Shown here: positions 9,002-16,554 of the stretch, one piece after another
How positions within the stretch are numbered: position 1 is the first letter of the stretch
Layout of the letters: the number at the start of each line of letters is the position of its first letter
NCBI RefSeq assembly: GCF_026626335.1
Contig: NZ_JAPNTZ010000005.1
Coordinates: 124,001 to 188,000 of the forward strand
Origin: Paractinoplanes pyxinae
GTDB lineage: Bacteria; Actinomycetota; Actinomycetes; Mycobacteriales; Micromonosporaceae
Length of the DNA: 64,000 bases
Direction: 5' to 3'
Position numbers and translations under genes: made by a program
The notes under the pieces: generated by a model
Told to the model about the DNA's origin: nothing
The model's database searches: none
What the model saw: the letters and a program-made list of their open reading frames with translations, nothing else

Positions 9002-9054
9002 GGGCTAAATTACGTATACCCCTGACGCTAGGCCCGACTCAGTGAGGAGTCAAA
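9002..9054. promoter_or_regulatory. Divergent promoter region between EamA and CGNR genes
   Basis: This 53-nt gap must hold both promoters. It contains an AT-rich core with TACGTA (about 9011-9016) at the centre of a weak dyad, and a GTGAGGAG ribosome binding site 6 nt before the TTG start at 9055. The core is a candidate site for the CGNR regulator. Confidence 0.4.
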
Positions 9055-9606
9055 TTGCTTTTTGCCCCTGACACGGTGGAGTCGCTGGACTTCGTGGTGG
9101 CGCTGGTCAACACGTCGCCCGGCGCCTCCCGCAGCGGTGAGGACGAGCTGGCCACCGTCGAGCAGCTGGCCGCACTGCTGACCCGTTACACGTACACGGG
9201 ACGCATTGACCACGACGAAGCCGAGCTGAACGAGGTGCGGGAGACCCGGACGCTGCTCCGCTCGGTCTGGGGTTTGGAGCGCGACGAGGCGGTCGAGGTC
9301 GTGAACCGCATGCTGCGCGAGGCCAACGCCCTGCCGTTCCTGGCCCGGCACGACGAGCTCGACTGGCACATGCACGCCACCTCGCCCGACGCGCCGCTGG
9401 CCGAGCGCATGCGGGCCGAGATCGCGCTGGCCCTGACCGACGTGATCCGCATGAACGAGATGAGCCGCCTGCGCATCTGCGAGGCCGACGACTGCGACGG
9501 CCTGGTGCTCGACCTGTCCCGCAACGGCTCCAAGCGCTTCTGCACGGTCCGCTGCGGCAACCGCATGAACATGATCGCCTTCCGCGAACGCAAGGCAAGC
9601 GCCTGA
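9055..9606 (+). CDS. CGNR zinc finger (ABATE-type) transcriptional regulator
   Basis: The 183-residue protein starts at TTG 9055 behind a strong TGAGGAG site. The N-terminal ABATE-like domain has DTVESLDFVVALVNT and a helical body. The C-terminal zinc finger reads C-x5-C (CEADDCDG), then KRFCTVRCGNRMN, giving four cysteines and the eponymous CGNR motif. Proteins of this family are predicted DNA-binding, stress-responsive regulators. Divergent placement next to an EamA transporter suggests it regulates that exporter and perhaps senses its substrate. Confidence 0.85.
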   Translation: MLFAPDTVESLDFVVALVNTSPGASRSGEDELATVEQLAALLTRYTYTGRIDHDEAELNEVRETRTLLRSVWGLERDEAVEVVNRMLREANALPFLARHDELDWHMHATSPDAPLAERMRAEIALALTDVIRMNEMSRLRICEADDCDGLVLDLSRNGSKRFCTVRCGNRMNMIAFRERKASA

Positions 9607-9691
9607 CCGATCCACAGCGGTCAAGGCCGGCACGTCGCGGCGTGCGCGTTTCGGGTCGGCGGGGGTGGGCGGCAGGCGCTAGGGTCGGCTC

Positions 9692-10006
9692 ATGATGCTG
9701 CGGGAGCTCATCGGCCGGGTGTTGCGGCGCACGCGCCTGGCGCAACGGCGCACGCTGCGCGAGGTGGCCGACGCGGTCGGCATGTCGATCGGCCATCTCT
9801 CCGAGGTCGAGCGCGGCCGCAAAGAGCCGTCGTCCGAGATGCTGGCGGCCATCTGCCGGGCGCTCGGCATCTCGATGACCGACCTGCTGGCCGCCGTGCT
9901 TCACGACCTGCAGCCGCGCCTGCACCGCTTCGAGGTCGCCGCCCAGCAGCGTTCCGCGGCCGGACGCGTGCGCGCCCGGCGCATGGATTTCGAACTCGCC
10001 GCCTAA
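9692..10006 (+). CDS. clgR: ClgR-like XRE family transcriptional regulator
   Basis: This 104-residue protein resembles ClgR, the actinobacterial activator of clp protease genes. It begins with LRELIGRVLRRTR, and the helix-turn-helix follows as QRRTLREVADAVGMSIGHLSEVERGRKEPSSEML with the family-typical EVERGRKE recognition segment. The C-terminus is basic (AAGRVRARRMDFELAA). A TAGGGT hexamer lies 6 nt before the ATG and no ribosome binding site is evident, so the mRNA may be leaderless. Its stop codon overlaps the stop of the convergent methyltransferase gene by 3 nt. The symbol rests on motif likeness; another ClgR paralogue could exist in the genome. Confidence 0.78.
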   Translation: MMLRELIGRVLRRTRLAQRRTLREVADAVGMSIGHLSEVERGRKEPSSEMLAAICRALGISMTDLLAAVLHDLQPRLHRFEVAAQQRSAAGRVRARRMDFELAA

Positions 10007-10788
10007 GGTTTGCGCGCCACCCCCGCGTACCCGTCGACGACTACCTTCTCATCGGTGTCCGGGCGCCAATCCGGGATCGGGACGACGCCGGGCTCGACCA
10101 GCTCGAGGCCGTCGAAGAACGAGGTGAAGTCGGCGACCTCGCGCAGGTGATAAGGCACCGCGCCGCTCTCGTTGTACTGCCGGTGCGACTCGATGACCCG
10201 CTCGCTGGTGGCCGTGCCGTCCGACATCGTCAGGAAGCTGCCCGGCGGCAGCTGCGCGACCAGCCCGTGGACGAAGGCGCGCGCCTCGGCCGGGTCTTCG
10301 ACGTGGCCCATCACGCCGAGCAGCATGAGCGCGACCGGCTGCGAGAAGTCGAGCGTCCGCTTCGCCTCCTCGATCACGCCGGCCGCGTCTTTCAAGTTCC
10401 TCTCGATGTACGTGGTGACGCCCTCGGGCGTGCTGGTGAGCAGGGCCCGGGCGTGACTGAGGACGAGCGGGTCGTTGTCCACGTAGACGATCTTGGAGTC
10501 GGGGGCGACCCGCTGCGCCACCTCGTGCGTGTTGTCGGCCGTCGGCAGGCCGGTGCCCACGTCGAGGAACTGCCGGACGCCCTGCTCGGCGGCGAGGAAC
10601 GTGACCGCGCGGCCGAGGAAGGCCCGGGTCTGCCGAGCCGCGTCGACAATCTCGGGAAACACCGCCTTCACCTGGTCACCGACCGCCCGGTCGGACCCGA
10701 AGTTGTCCTCGCCGCCCAGCCAGTAGTTCCAGACGCGGGCGGAGTGCGGCACCTCGACGTTCAGCTTCGTCGACAGATCATCGGTCAC
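10003..10788 (-). CDS. SAM-dependent methyltransferase, SAV2177/DUF574 type
   Basis: The 261-residue protein has the family signature VPHSARVWNYWLGGEDNF near the N-terminus, a SAM-binding glycine loop in FLDVGTGLPTADNTHE, the acidic end of strand 2 in IVYVDNDPLVLSHARALL, and a later motif LMLLGVMGHV. These proteins are abundant in actinomycetes, but substrates are largely unknown. The start is GTG at 10788. A paralogue lies at 56.6 kb in this window. The truncated LuxR regulator immediately upstream on the same strand overlaps it by 11 nt. Confidence 0.88.
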   Translation of the reverse strand: MTDDLSTKLNVEVPHSARVWNYWLGGEDNFGSDRAVGDQVKAVFPEIVDAARQTRAFLGRAVTFLAAEQGVRQFLDVGTGLPTADNTHEVAQRVAPDSKIVYVDNDPLVLSHARALLTSTPEGVTTYIERNLKDAAGVIEEAKRTLDFSQPVALMLLGVMGHVEDPAEARAFVHGLVAQLPPGSFLTMSDGTATSERVIESHRQYNESGAVPYHLREVADFTSFFDGLELVEPGVVPIPDWRPDTDEKVVVDGYAGVARKP

Positions 10789-11179
10789 GGCAAGAGTGTC
10801 CCGGTTGGACTGTGCGCCCCGCAACCCGCGGGCGAACGAGACCCGAGTCGTACGCGGAGATCACCAATTGGGCCCGGTCGCGCGCCCGCAGCTTGGCCAG
10901 CAGGTGCGTCAGGTGGGTCTTGACGGTCTTCACCGAGATCTTGAGGGAGGTCGCGATCTCGTCGTTGGACTGGCCCCGGGCGACCAGCGTCAGCACGTCG
11001 ACCTCACGACCGGTGAGGCCGCCCAGCGTCGTGCGGCGCGGCGACGGGTTGGGCGCGGACACGAAGTGGTGGACCAGTCGGGTCAGGATGGCCGGGGCGA
11101 ACAGCGACTCACCGCGGTGGGTGCGGCGGACGGCCTCCGCCGACTGTAGTTCTCGGACCCTGGTCTGAGGGCCGCCCAA
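10778..11179 (-). pseudogene. Truncated LuxR-family response regulator remnant
   Basis: The 133-residue frame has the last receiver helix and linker of a NarL-type regulator (AEAVRRTHRGESLFAPAIL) and a complete LuxR helix-turn-helix (LTGREVDVLTLVARGQSNDEIATSLKI with TVKTHLTHLLAKL). It has no receiver phosphorylation pocket. The sequence upstream in any frame is the ABC operon leader, not the missing 110 residues, so the gene looks 5'-truncated. Residue likeness starts only at about residue 10. It may still make a stand-alone DNA-binding domain, so pseudogene status is inference. Confidence 0.6.
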
Positions 11180-11198
11180 AAACCGGACCGTGGTCCGA
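11154..11198. promoter_or_regulatory. Paired dyad operators upstream of ABC exporter operon
   Basis: Two related 15-mers, CGGACCCTGGTCTGA (11154-11168) and CGGACCGTGGTCCGA (11184-11198), start exactly 30 bp apart. The second is a perfect dyad (CGGACC/GGTCCG); the first is imperfect. They lie 35-79 bp before the ABC ATPase start, where a dimeric repressor or activator could act on face-aligned sites. Confidence 0.45.
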
Positions 11199-11232
11199 CG
11201 ACGCCGGCCGCCCGTTCCACTTGACTCTCGGC

Positions 11233-11916
11233 ATGATTTCCATCGACCGGGTCAGCCGCTCCCGCATCCTGCACGAGGTGTCCTTCGAGGCCCGTCCCGG
11301 CCGTGTCACCGGCTTCCTGGGTCCCAACGGCGCGGGCAAGACGTCGACAGTGCGCATCCTGCTCGGCCTCGACCGCCCGTCCGCCGGCACGGCGACGATC
11401 AACAACCGGCCGTATGCGTCACTCCCCCGCCCGCTGACCGTCGTCGGCGCGCTGCTCGACGGCAGCGGCGCCCATCGCGCCCGCTCGGCCCGGGCCCATC
11501 TGCGCTGGATGGCCGCCAGCAACGGCCTGCCCCGGGCCCGCATCGGCGAGGTGCTAGAGATCGTCGGCCTGACCGAGGCGGCCCGCAAGCGTGCCGGCCG
11601 GTTCTCCCTGGGCATGAGCCGCCGCCTGGGCCTGGCCGCCGCCCTGCTCGGGGACCCACCGGTGCTGGTCCTCGACGAGCCGTTCAACGGTCTCGACCCC
11701 GCCGGCATCCACTGGATGCGCGAATTCCTGAGCCGCTGCGCCGCCGAGGGCCGCACGGTGCTGCTCTCCAGCCACCTGCTCGACCTCCCGGTCGACGACG
11801 TAGTCGTGATCAACCGCGGCCGGGTCGTCGCTCAGGGCACGGCGGCCGAGGTGCGCGGCGAACACGAATCGCTCGAGGCCGCCTTCCTGTCTCTGACGGG
11901 CGCAGCCTCGTGGTGA
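11233..11916 (+). CDS. ABC transporter ATP-binding protein
   Basis: The 227-residue ATPase has Walker A (GPNGAGKT), a divergent signature motif (SLGMSRRLGLAAALLG, where canonical proteins have LSGGQ), Walker B with catalytic glutamate (VLVLDEPFNGLDP) and the switch histidine (LLSSHLL). It resembles ATPases of BcrA/DrrA-type exporters. ATG 11233 is preferred over TTG 11221 because it gives the usual N-terminus MISIDRVSR. Its stop overlaps the permease start (GTGA), giving an ATPase-permease-permease exporter operon. The substrate could be an antibiotic or peptide, but nothing proves this. Confidence 0.9.
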   Translation: MISIDRVSRSRILHEVSFEARPGRVTGFLGPNGAGKTSTVRILLGLDRPSAGTATINNRPYASLPRPLTVVGALLDGSGAHRARSARAHLRWMAASNGLPRARIGEVLEIVGLTEAARKRAGRFSLGMSRRLGLAAALLGDPPVLVLDEPFNGLDPAGIHWMREFLSRCAAEGRTVLLSSHLLDLPVDDVVVINRGRVVAQGTAAEVRGEHESLEAAFLSLTGAASW

Positions 11917-12644
11917 GGGCCGAAGTGCGCAAGCTGCTGGGCCTGCCGACCGCTTGGGTCGGCCTGGTGCTGGGCCTGATCGCCGCGCCCGCCCTGGTCT
12001 TCGTCAACACACCCGGCCTGCGCCGGGCGCTCGAGTCGGGCCAGATCGCCGACCTGGGTTACGAGAATCTCGGAATAGGCCTGCTCGGCGCTCTGATACT
12101 GGGCGTCGTCACGGTCAGCAGCGAGTACACGTCCACGTCGGACGACGCACCCGATGCCCGTCAGATGACCGCGACGCTGCTGGCCATGCCCGGCCGTTCC
12201 CGCCTTCTGCTGGCCAAGGGGACGGCGCTGTCGCTGGTCGTGGCCGTACAGGGCGCGCTGACCGCCTCGGCCACCGTTTTGCTCACCCAGGCGATGCTGC
12301 CGAAATACGCCCCGCCGTTCGAGCCGGCCCGTATAGCCGCCGCCGTCCTCTACTGGGTGCTGCTCGGTCTGCTGGCCTACGCCATCACGCTGATCTTCCG
12401 GAACGGCATCATCACGCTGACCGTGTTCATCGTGAACAGCTCGGTCGTCTCGGTCTCGTACCTACTGACCAAGCTCACCCCGTGGGCGGCCTACCTGCCC
12501 GACATCGTCGGCGCCCACATGTTCCTGCGCTCGAACCCGGGTGAGGTTCACATCCCTCCCGTGACGGCCGGTTTGGTGATGACCGCCTGGGTGGCCGCTC
12601 TCCTCGCCCTCGCGGCGAAGCTCTTCGCCCGGCGTCCCGCATGA
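11913..12644 (+). CDS. ABC-2 type transporter permease
   Basis: This 243-residue protein is the first membrane subunit of the exporter. It starts at GTG 11913 (overlapping the ATPase stop; GTG 11910 is an equal alternative) with RAEVRKLLGLPTAWVGLVLGL and has six hydrophobic segments in the ABC-2 arrangement, including the AKGTALSLVVAVQGALTASA and LYWVLLGLLAYAITLIFRNG regions. The cytoplasmic YTSTSDDAPDARQMTATLLAMPGRSRLL segment between the early helices is typical of ABC-2 permeases, which usually have QTLLTPRRR here. Its stop overlaps the next permease start by 4 nt. Confidence 0.85.
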   Translation: MRAEVRKLLGLPTAWVGLVLGLIAAPALVFVNTPGLRRALESGQIADLGYENLGIGLLGALILGVVTVSSEYTSTSDDAPDARQMTATLLAMPGRSRLLLAKGTALSLVVAVQGALTASATVLLTQAMLPKYAPPFEPARIAAAVLYWVLLGLLAYAITLIFRNGIITLTVFIVNSSVVSVSYLLTKLTPWAAYLPDIVGAHMFLRSNPGEVHIPPVTAGLVMTAWVAALLALAAKLFARRPA

Positions 12645-13213
12645 TCGGGGCCGAACTGCTCAAGCTGGTGACCCTGCCGTCTCTGCGGTGGGCGGCTGGG
12701 TTGACCTGGGTAGCTACCGCGCTGATCGCGCTCGCGGCTCATCACGCCGCGCCCAGTGAGGATCCGATCCGGACGGCGTTGCGGTGGACTCAGGCCGGTT
12801 TCCTGGTGGTCGGGGTGCTCGCCGCGACGCAGGAGTACGAGCCGGGCGGCCAGATCAGGGCGACGTTGCTGGCCGCGCCACGGCGTCCGCGACTGATGGC
12901 GGCCAAGGGCGTCACGGTCATAGCAGCCGTCGCCGTCCTCGCGGCGCCGACCGGCACGCTTTATCCCCTGAGCGTCGCGCTGGTCGGTGCCGGGCTCGGG
13001 GCCATTCTGCGAAGCGCTCTGGCCGCCGTGGCGGCGGGGCTGATCCTCTATCTCGTCGTGTGCCCGCTGATGCTCGGCCGCTTCGCCGGTTCGGCGCCAT
13101 GGCTGCCCGATACCGAGCTGCTGCAGGCGGAACGCGGTGCCGTTGCTGCCGTCGCCTGGCCCGTGGCGGCCGTCGTAGTCGCCGCCCTGGTCTTCCACCG
13201 GCGGAACGCATGA
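12641..13213 (+). CDS. ABC-2 type transporter permease, second subunit
   Basis: This 190-residue protein is a shorter paralogue of the preceding permease. It begins IGAELLKLVTLPSLRWA, has five to six hydrophobic segments, and repeats the interhelical motif ATQEYEPGGQIRATLLAAPRRPRLMAAKG seen in the first permease. ATG 12641 overlaps the previous stop. The pair likely forms a heterodimeric exporter with the ATPase. The gene ends 11 nt before the CebR-type box of the xylanase gene, so little room remains for a terminator. Confidence 0.83.
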   Translation: MIGAELLKLVTLPSLRWAAGLTWVATALIALAAHHAAPSEDPIRTALRWTQAGFLVVGVLAATQEYEPGGQIRATLLAAPRRPRLMAAKGVTVIAAVAVLAAPTGTLYPLSVALVGAGLGAILRSALAAVAAGLILYLVVCPLMLGRFAGSAPWLPDTELLQAERGAVAAVAWPVAAVVVAALVFHRRNA

Positions 13214-13224
13214 GCAGGTTGCCC

Positions 13225-13238
13225 TGGGAGCGCTCCCA
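13225..13238. promoter_or_regulatory. CebR-type operator
   Basis: TGGGAGCGCTCCCA is a perfect 14-bp palindrome 46 bp upstream of the xylanase start. It is identical to the consensus bound by CebR, the LacI-family cello-oligosaccharide sensor of Streptomyces. This predicts repression of the xylanase gene relieved by cellobiose or cellotriose. A terminator role for the ABC operon is less likely because there is no loop. Confidence 0.8.
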
Positions 13239-13284
13239 TGTCACGATGTGCGTCACATATCGACTGTCGTCGACGGGACGTCTC

Positions 13285-15273
13285 ATGCGTGCTTCTCTGC
13301 GGCTTGCTCTCGTGTCGCTCGCGGCTGCTCTGCCGGTGGCGGCGGCCATGGTCGCGACCACGGCGGCCAGTGCGGCCGACGAACCGACGCCCATCACGGT
13401 GCTGACGAGCGACTTCGAGGACGGTACGACACAGGGCTGGGCCGGGCGCGCCTCCGAGGCGGTCGCCGCGAGCACGACGGTGGCGCACGGCGGGTCGGGC
13501 AGCCTCGCGGTCACCGGGCGCACGGCCACCTGGCAGGGGCCGTCGCTCGACGTGCTGGGCGAGTTCGAGAAGGGCACGGCGTACACGATCTCGGCCTGGG
13601 TGCGCCTGGCGACCGGGTCGGACAACGCCCGGCTCAGCGTCGAACGGCGTACGGACGGGATCGCCGCCTACGACCAGGTCGTGGGCAACACGGCAGTCGA
13701 CAGCGGACGCTGGGTCAACCTCACCGGCCGCTACACGCTCGCCACCGACGTCGACTTCCTCCGGATCTACGTCGAGACGGCGTCGTCGACCGGCGATCTG
13801 TTCATCGACGACGTGACGGCGAGCTACGTGCCGGCCCTGCCCATCCAGACGACCATCCCGTCGATCAAGGACGTCGTGACCGAGTTCCCGGTGGGCGCGT
13901 CCATCACCGGGGCCGAGATCGTCACCGAGCACGGCCAACTGCTCGACAAGCACTTCAACAGCGTGACTCCCGGCAACGCGCTCAAGTGGGACGCCACCGA
14001 GCCGACCGAGGGCACCTTCACGTACGCCCAGGCCGACCCGCTCGTCGCCTTCGCCAAGGCGCACGGCATGGCGATCCGCGGGCACACGCTCGTGTGGCAC
14101 AACCAGACGCCGTCATGGGTCTTCACCGGCGCCGACGGGCAGCCGATGACCGCCACCGCAGAAGACAAGGCCCTGCTGCTGGAAAGGCTCGAGAACCACA
14201 TCCGCAACGTGGCCGCCCACTACGGCACCGACATCGGCGTGTGGGACGTCGTGAACGAGGTCATCGACGAGAACCAGGCGGACGGCCTGCGCCGCAGCAC
14301 CTGGTTCACGGTCGCCGGTCTCGACTACATCCGTACGGCGTTCCGTGTGGCCCGCGAGGTCGCGCCCCACGCCAAGCTGTTCATCAACGACTACAACACC
14401 AACGTGCCGGCCAAGCGCGACAAGCTGTACGCGCTGGTGGCACAGCTCAAGTCCGAGGGCGTGCCGATCGACGGCGTGGGCCACCAGATGCACATCAACG
14501 TCAGCTGGCCGAGCGTCGCCGAGACGAAGGCCATGCTCGACAAGTTCCTCCCGCTCGGCCTCGAACAGCAGATCACCGAGATGGACGTCAGCATCTACAC
14601 GAGCAACGGCGAATCGTTCCCGGCGCCCCCGGCCGACCGGCTGCTCCAGCAGGCCTACGTCTACCGCGACATGTTCGCGCTGTTCCGCCAGTACGAAGGC
14701 GAGATCACCTCGGTGACGTTGTGGGGCCTGGCCGACGACAACACCTGGCTCGACACGTTCCCGGTGACCCGCAAGGACGCGCCACTGCTGTTCGACACCC
14801 GGCTGCAGGCCAAGTCCGCGTACTGGGGCGTGGCCGACCCCACCAAGATCGGCACCAGCACTTCCCCGCCGCCGACCACCGTCAGCCCGTCGCCCACCAC
14901 GCCCGGCCCCACCACGCCCAGCCCCACCACGCCCGGTCCGACGATCGGCACGACCGCCTGCTCGGTGACCTACCGGGTGACCGGCTCGTGGCAGGGCGGC
15001 TTCCAGGCCGACGTGCGGGTGACCAACACCGGCACGACAGCGTGGACGTCGTGGACGCTGGGGTGGCAGTTCCCCGCCGGCCAGCAGATCAGTCAGCTCT
15101 GGAACGGCGGTGTGGCGCAGTCGGGCGCGACGGTCACCGTCGCCAACGCCTCCTGGAACGGCACGGTGGCCCCGGGAGCGTCGGCATCGTTCGGCTTCCT
15201 GGGCTCGTGGACAGGCACCAACCCGTCCCCGGCCGGCTACTCGCTCCGGGGCACCGCCTGCACCGTCGCCTGA
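13285..15273 (+). CDS. Secreted endo-1,4-beta-xylanase (GH10) with CBM4/9-like and CBM2 modules
   Basis: The 662-residue secreted enzyme begins with a signal peptide (about residues 1-32, ending ATTAASAADE). A beta-sandwich module of the CBM4/9 type follows (residues 37-180; FEDGTTQGWAGR to LFIDDVTASYV). The GH10 barrel spans about 190-515 with HTLVWHNQTPSW, the acid/base glutamate E325 in WDVVNEVID and the nucleophile E432 in ITEMDVSI. A Pro/Thr linker rich in SPTTPGP joins a C-terminal CBM2 (about 555-662; SVTYRVTGSWQGGFQADV) for cellulose binding. It hydrolyses xylan chains in the medium. The CebR-type box upstream predicts cello-oligosaccharide induction, and a strong hairpin follows the stop. 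The ATG at 13285 is chosen because it starts the signal peptide. Confidence 0.95.
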   Translation: MRASLRLALVSLAAALPVAAAMVATTAASAADEPTPITVLTSDFEDGTTQGWAGRASEAVAASTTVAHGGSGSLAVTGRTATWQGPSLDVLGEFEKGTAYTISAWVRLATGSDNARLSVERRTDGIAAYDQVVGNTAVDSGRWVNLTGRYTLATDVDFLRIYVETASSTGDLFIDDVTASYVPALPIQTTIPSIKDVVTEFPVGASITGAEIVTEHGQLLDKHFNSVTPGNALKWDATEPTEGTFTYAQADPLVAFAKAHGMAIRGHTLVWHNQTPSWVFTGADGQPMTATAEDKALLLERLENHIRNVAAHYGTDIGVWDVVNEVIDENQADGLRRSTWFTVAGLDYIRTAFRVAREVAPHAKLFINDYNTNVPAKRDKLYALVAQLKSEGVPIDGVGHQMHINVSWPSVAETKAMLDKFLPLGLEQQITEMDVSIYTSNGESFPAPPADRLLQQAYVYRDMFALFRQYEGEITSVTLWGLADDNTWLDTFPVTRKDAPLLFDTRLQAKSAYWGVADPTKIGTSTSPPPTTVSPSPTTPGPTTPSPTTPGPTIGTTACSVTYRVTGSWQGGFQADVRVTNTGTTAWTSWTLGWQFPAGQQISQLWNGGVAQSGATVTVANASWNGTVAPGASASFGFLGSWTGTNPSPAGYSLRGTACTVA

Positions 15274-15277
15274 TCCG

Positions 15278-15323
15278 GGGCGCCGGGCTGCCGTCTCCCT
15301 CATCGGACGGCAGCCCGGCGCCC
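15278..15323. terminator. Bidirectional terminator between xylanase and LLM gene
   Basis: An inverted repeat with 18-bp arms, perfect across the arms (15278-15295 and 15306-15323; core GGGCGCCGGGCTGCC) and a 10-nt loop, separates two convergent genes. It has no T tract, as is common in high-GC actinomycetes. Confidence 0.8.
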
Positions 15324-15328
15324 ATCGC

Positions 15329-16453
15329 TCAGCCCGGCCAGTGCTTGGCCAGCAGTTCGAACGAGCGGACCCGGTCGGCGTGGTCGTGGGTGATCGTCGT
15401 GACCAGAAGCTCGTCGGCCGTCGTCACGCGACGCAGCGTCTCCAGCTGCTCGACGACTGCCTGCGGCGTGCCCACGAAGTGGGTGTCCAGGCGGTCGGCG
15501 ACCAGATCCCGCTCCTCGGCGGTCAACGGGTTGGCGGCCGCCTCGGCCTCGCTCGGGTACGGGATGGCCCCGCCCTCGGCGCGGATGCTGTGCACCCACC
15601 GGCCGTACGGCGAGGCCAGCCGCCGGGCCGTCTCGTCGTCCTCGGCCACCACGATGTCGGCCGAGACCATCACGTGCGGCTGGGTCAGCACCTCGGACGG
15701 CTTGAACGCGGCCCGGTAGGCCTCCACGGCCTCGAGCACCTTGGCCGGCGCCACGTGGTAGTTGGCCGCGAACGGCAGGCCGCGGGCTCCGGCGACACGG
15801 GCGCTCTCGCCGCCGCTGCTGCCCAGGATCCACAGCTCCAGGTCGGCGCTCTCCCCCGGCACGGCGTGGGCCTCGTTCCCCTGCCCGTCGTTGTAGGCGC
15901 CGGCGATCAGCGTCTGGATGTCCGAGACCACGTCGTCCAGATCCAGTGCCTCCGCGTTGGGCTGCTTGAGCAGCTTCCCGTACAGCTGCGCCCGGGCCGA
16001 GCGCATCAGCGGCGCGAAGTCGAAGTGCTTCGGGATGAGCAGGCCGTCGACCACCCGAGCCTCGGCAGGAGGCGGGGGCTCCTCCTGCGGCGCATCGGAC
16101 AGCGAAGACTTACGGCGTTGCGCCGACCGCCCCAGCCCGAGGTCGAACCGCCCCGGGTAGAGCGCGTCGAGCAACCCGAACTGCTCCAGTGCGGCCAGCG
16201 GCGTCAGGAACCCGGTCTGCAGCGCCCCCGACCCGAGCCGGATGTGGTCGGTCACGGCGGCGATCTGCCCCAGCAGCAGCGCCGGCTGCGAGCTGGCCAC
16301 ACCCGGCGTCAAGTGGTGCTCGGCCACCCAGTAGCGCCGGTAGCCGAACTGTTCGGCCTTCTGAGCAAGGTCGAGCGTACGGCGCAACGCATCCCCGACT
16401 GTGCCACCGGACACCAGCGGGGCGAGATCCAGAATCGACAAGGGCACGGTCAT
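15329..16453 (-). CDS. LLM class flavin-dependent oxidoreductase (MsnO8-like)
   Basis: The 374-residue protein belongs to the bacterial luciferase-like monooxygenases. It starts MTVPLSILDLAPLVSGGTVGDAL, a sequence typical of the MsnO8 subgroup, followed by YRRYWVAEHHLTPGVASSQPALL, the flavin-proximal IRLGSGA strand, and WILGSSGGESARVAG. These enzymes use reduced FMN supplied by a partner reductase. The start follows GGAGGAACCCC. It is the last gene of the minus-strand operon with the peptide-type ABC importer; micro-ORF 16450-16554 bridges it to the preceding gene. The substrate is not evident; oxidation of a scavenged sulfur or nitrogen compound is plausible. Confidence 0.87.
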   Translation of the reverse strand: MTVPLSILDLAPLVSGGTVGDALRRTLDLAQKAEQFGYRRYWVAEHHLTPGVASSQPALLLGQIAAVTDHIRLGSGALQTGFLTPLAALEQFGLLDALYPGRFDLGLGRSAQRRKSSLSDAPQEEPPPPAEARVVDGLLIPKHFDFAPLMRSARAQLYGKLLKQPNAEALDLDDVVSDIQTLIAGAYNDGQGNEAHAVPGESADLELWILGSSGGESARVAGARGLPFAANYHVAPAKVLEAVEAYRAAFKPSEVLTQPHVMVSADIVVAEDDETARRLASPYGRWVHSIRAEGGAIPYPSEAEAAANPLTAEERDLVADRLDTHFVGTPQAVVEQLETLRRVTTADELLVTTITHDHADRVRSFELLAKHWPG

Positions 16454-16554
16454 GGGGTTCCTCCAAGCAGACGGTACGAGTGGGCTTCGCCGGCGCACGA
16501 ACAGAAAGACGCCGTGGTGGGCTCGGTGGCAGGCTGACCAGCGAGCGACGTCAT
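16450..16554 (-). other. Junction-filling micro-ORF, 34 codons
   Basis: This ATG-to-TGA frame exactly fills the gap between two monooxygenase genes. Its ATG overlaps the upstream stop (ATGA) and its TGA overlaps the downstream ATG (ATGA). The product would start MTSLAGQPATEPTTAS and end RLLGGTP. Its start ATGACG echoes the downstream gene's ATGACC. It probably serves translational coupling; whether the peptide matters is unknown. Confidence 0.45.

Noticed and set aside
10003..10006. Overlap of convergent stop codons of the ClgR-like and methyltransferase genes
   Set aside because: Short convergent overlaps are common in compact actinomycete genomes and need no special explanation.
13225..13238. 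GGGAGCGCTCCC read as a terminator of the ABC exporter operon
   Set aside because: The palindrome has no loop and matches the CebR operator exactly. Position before the xylanase start fits regulation better.
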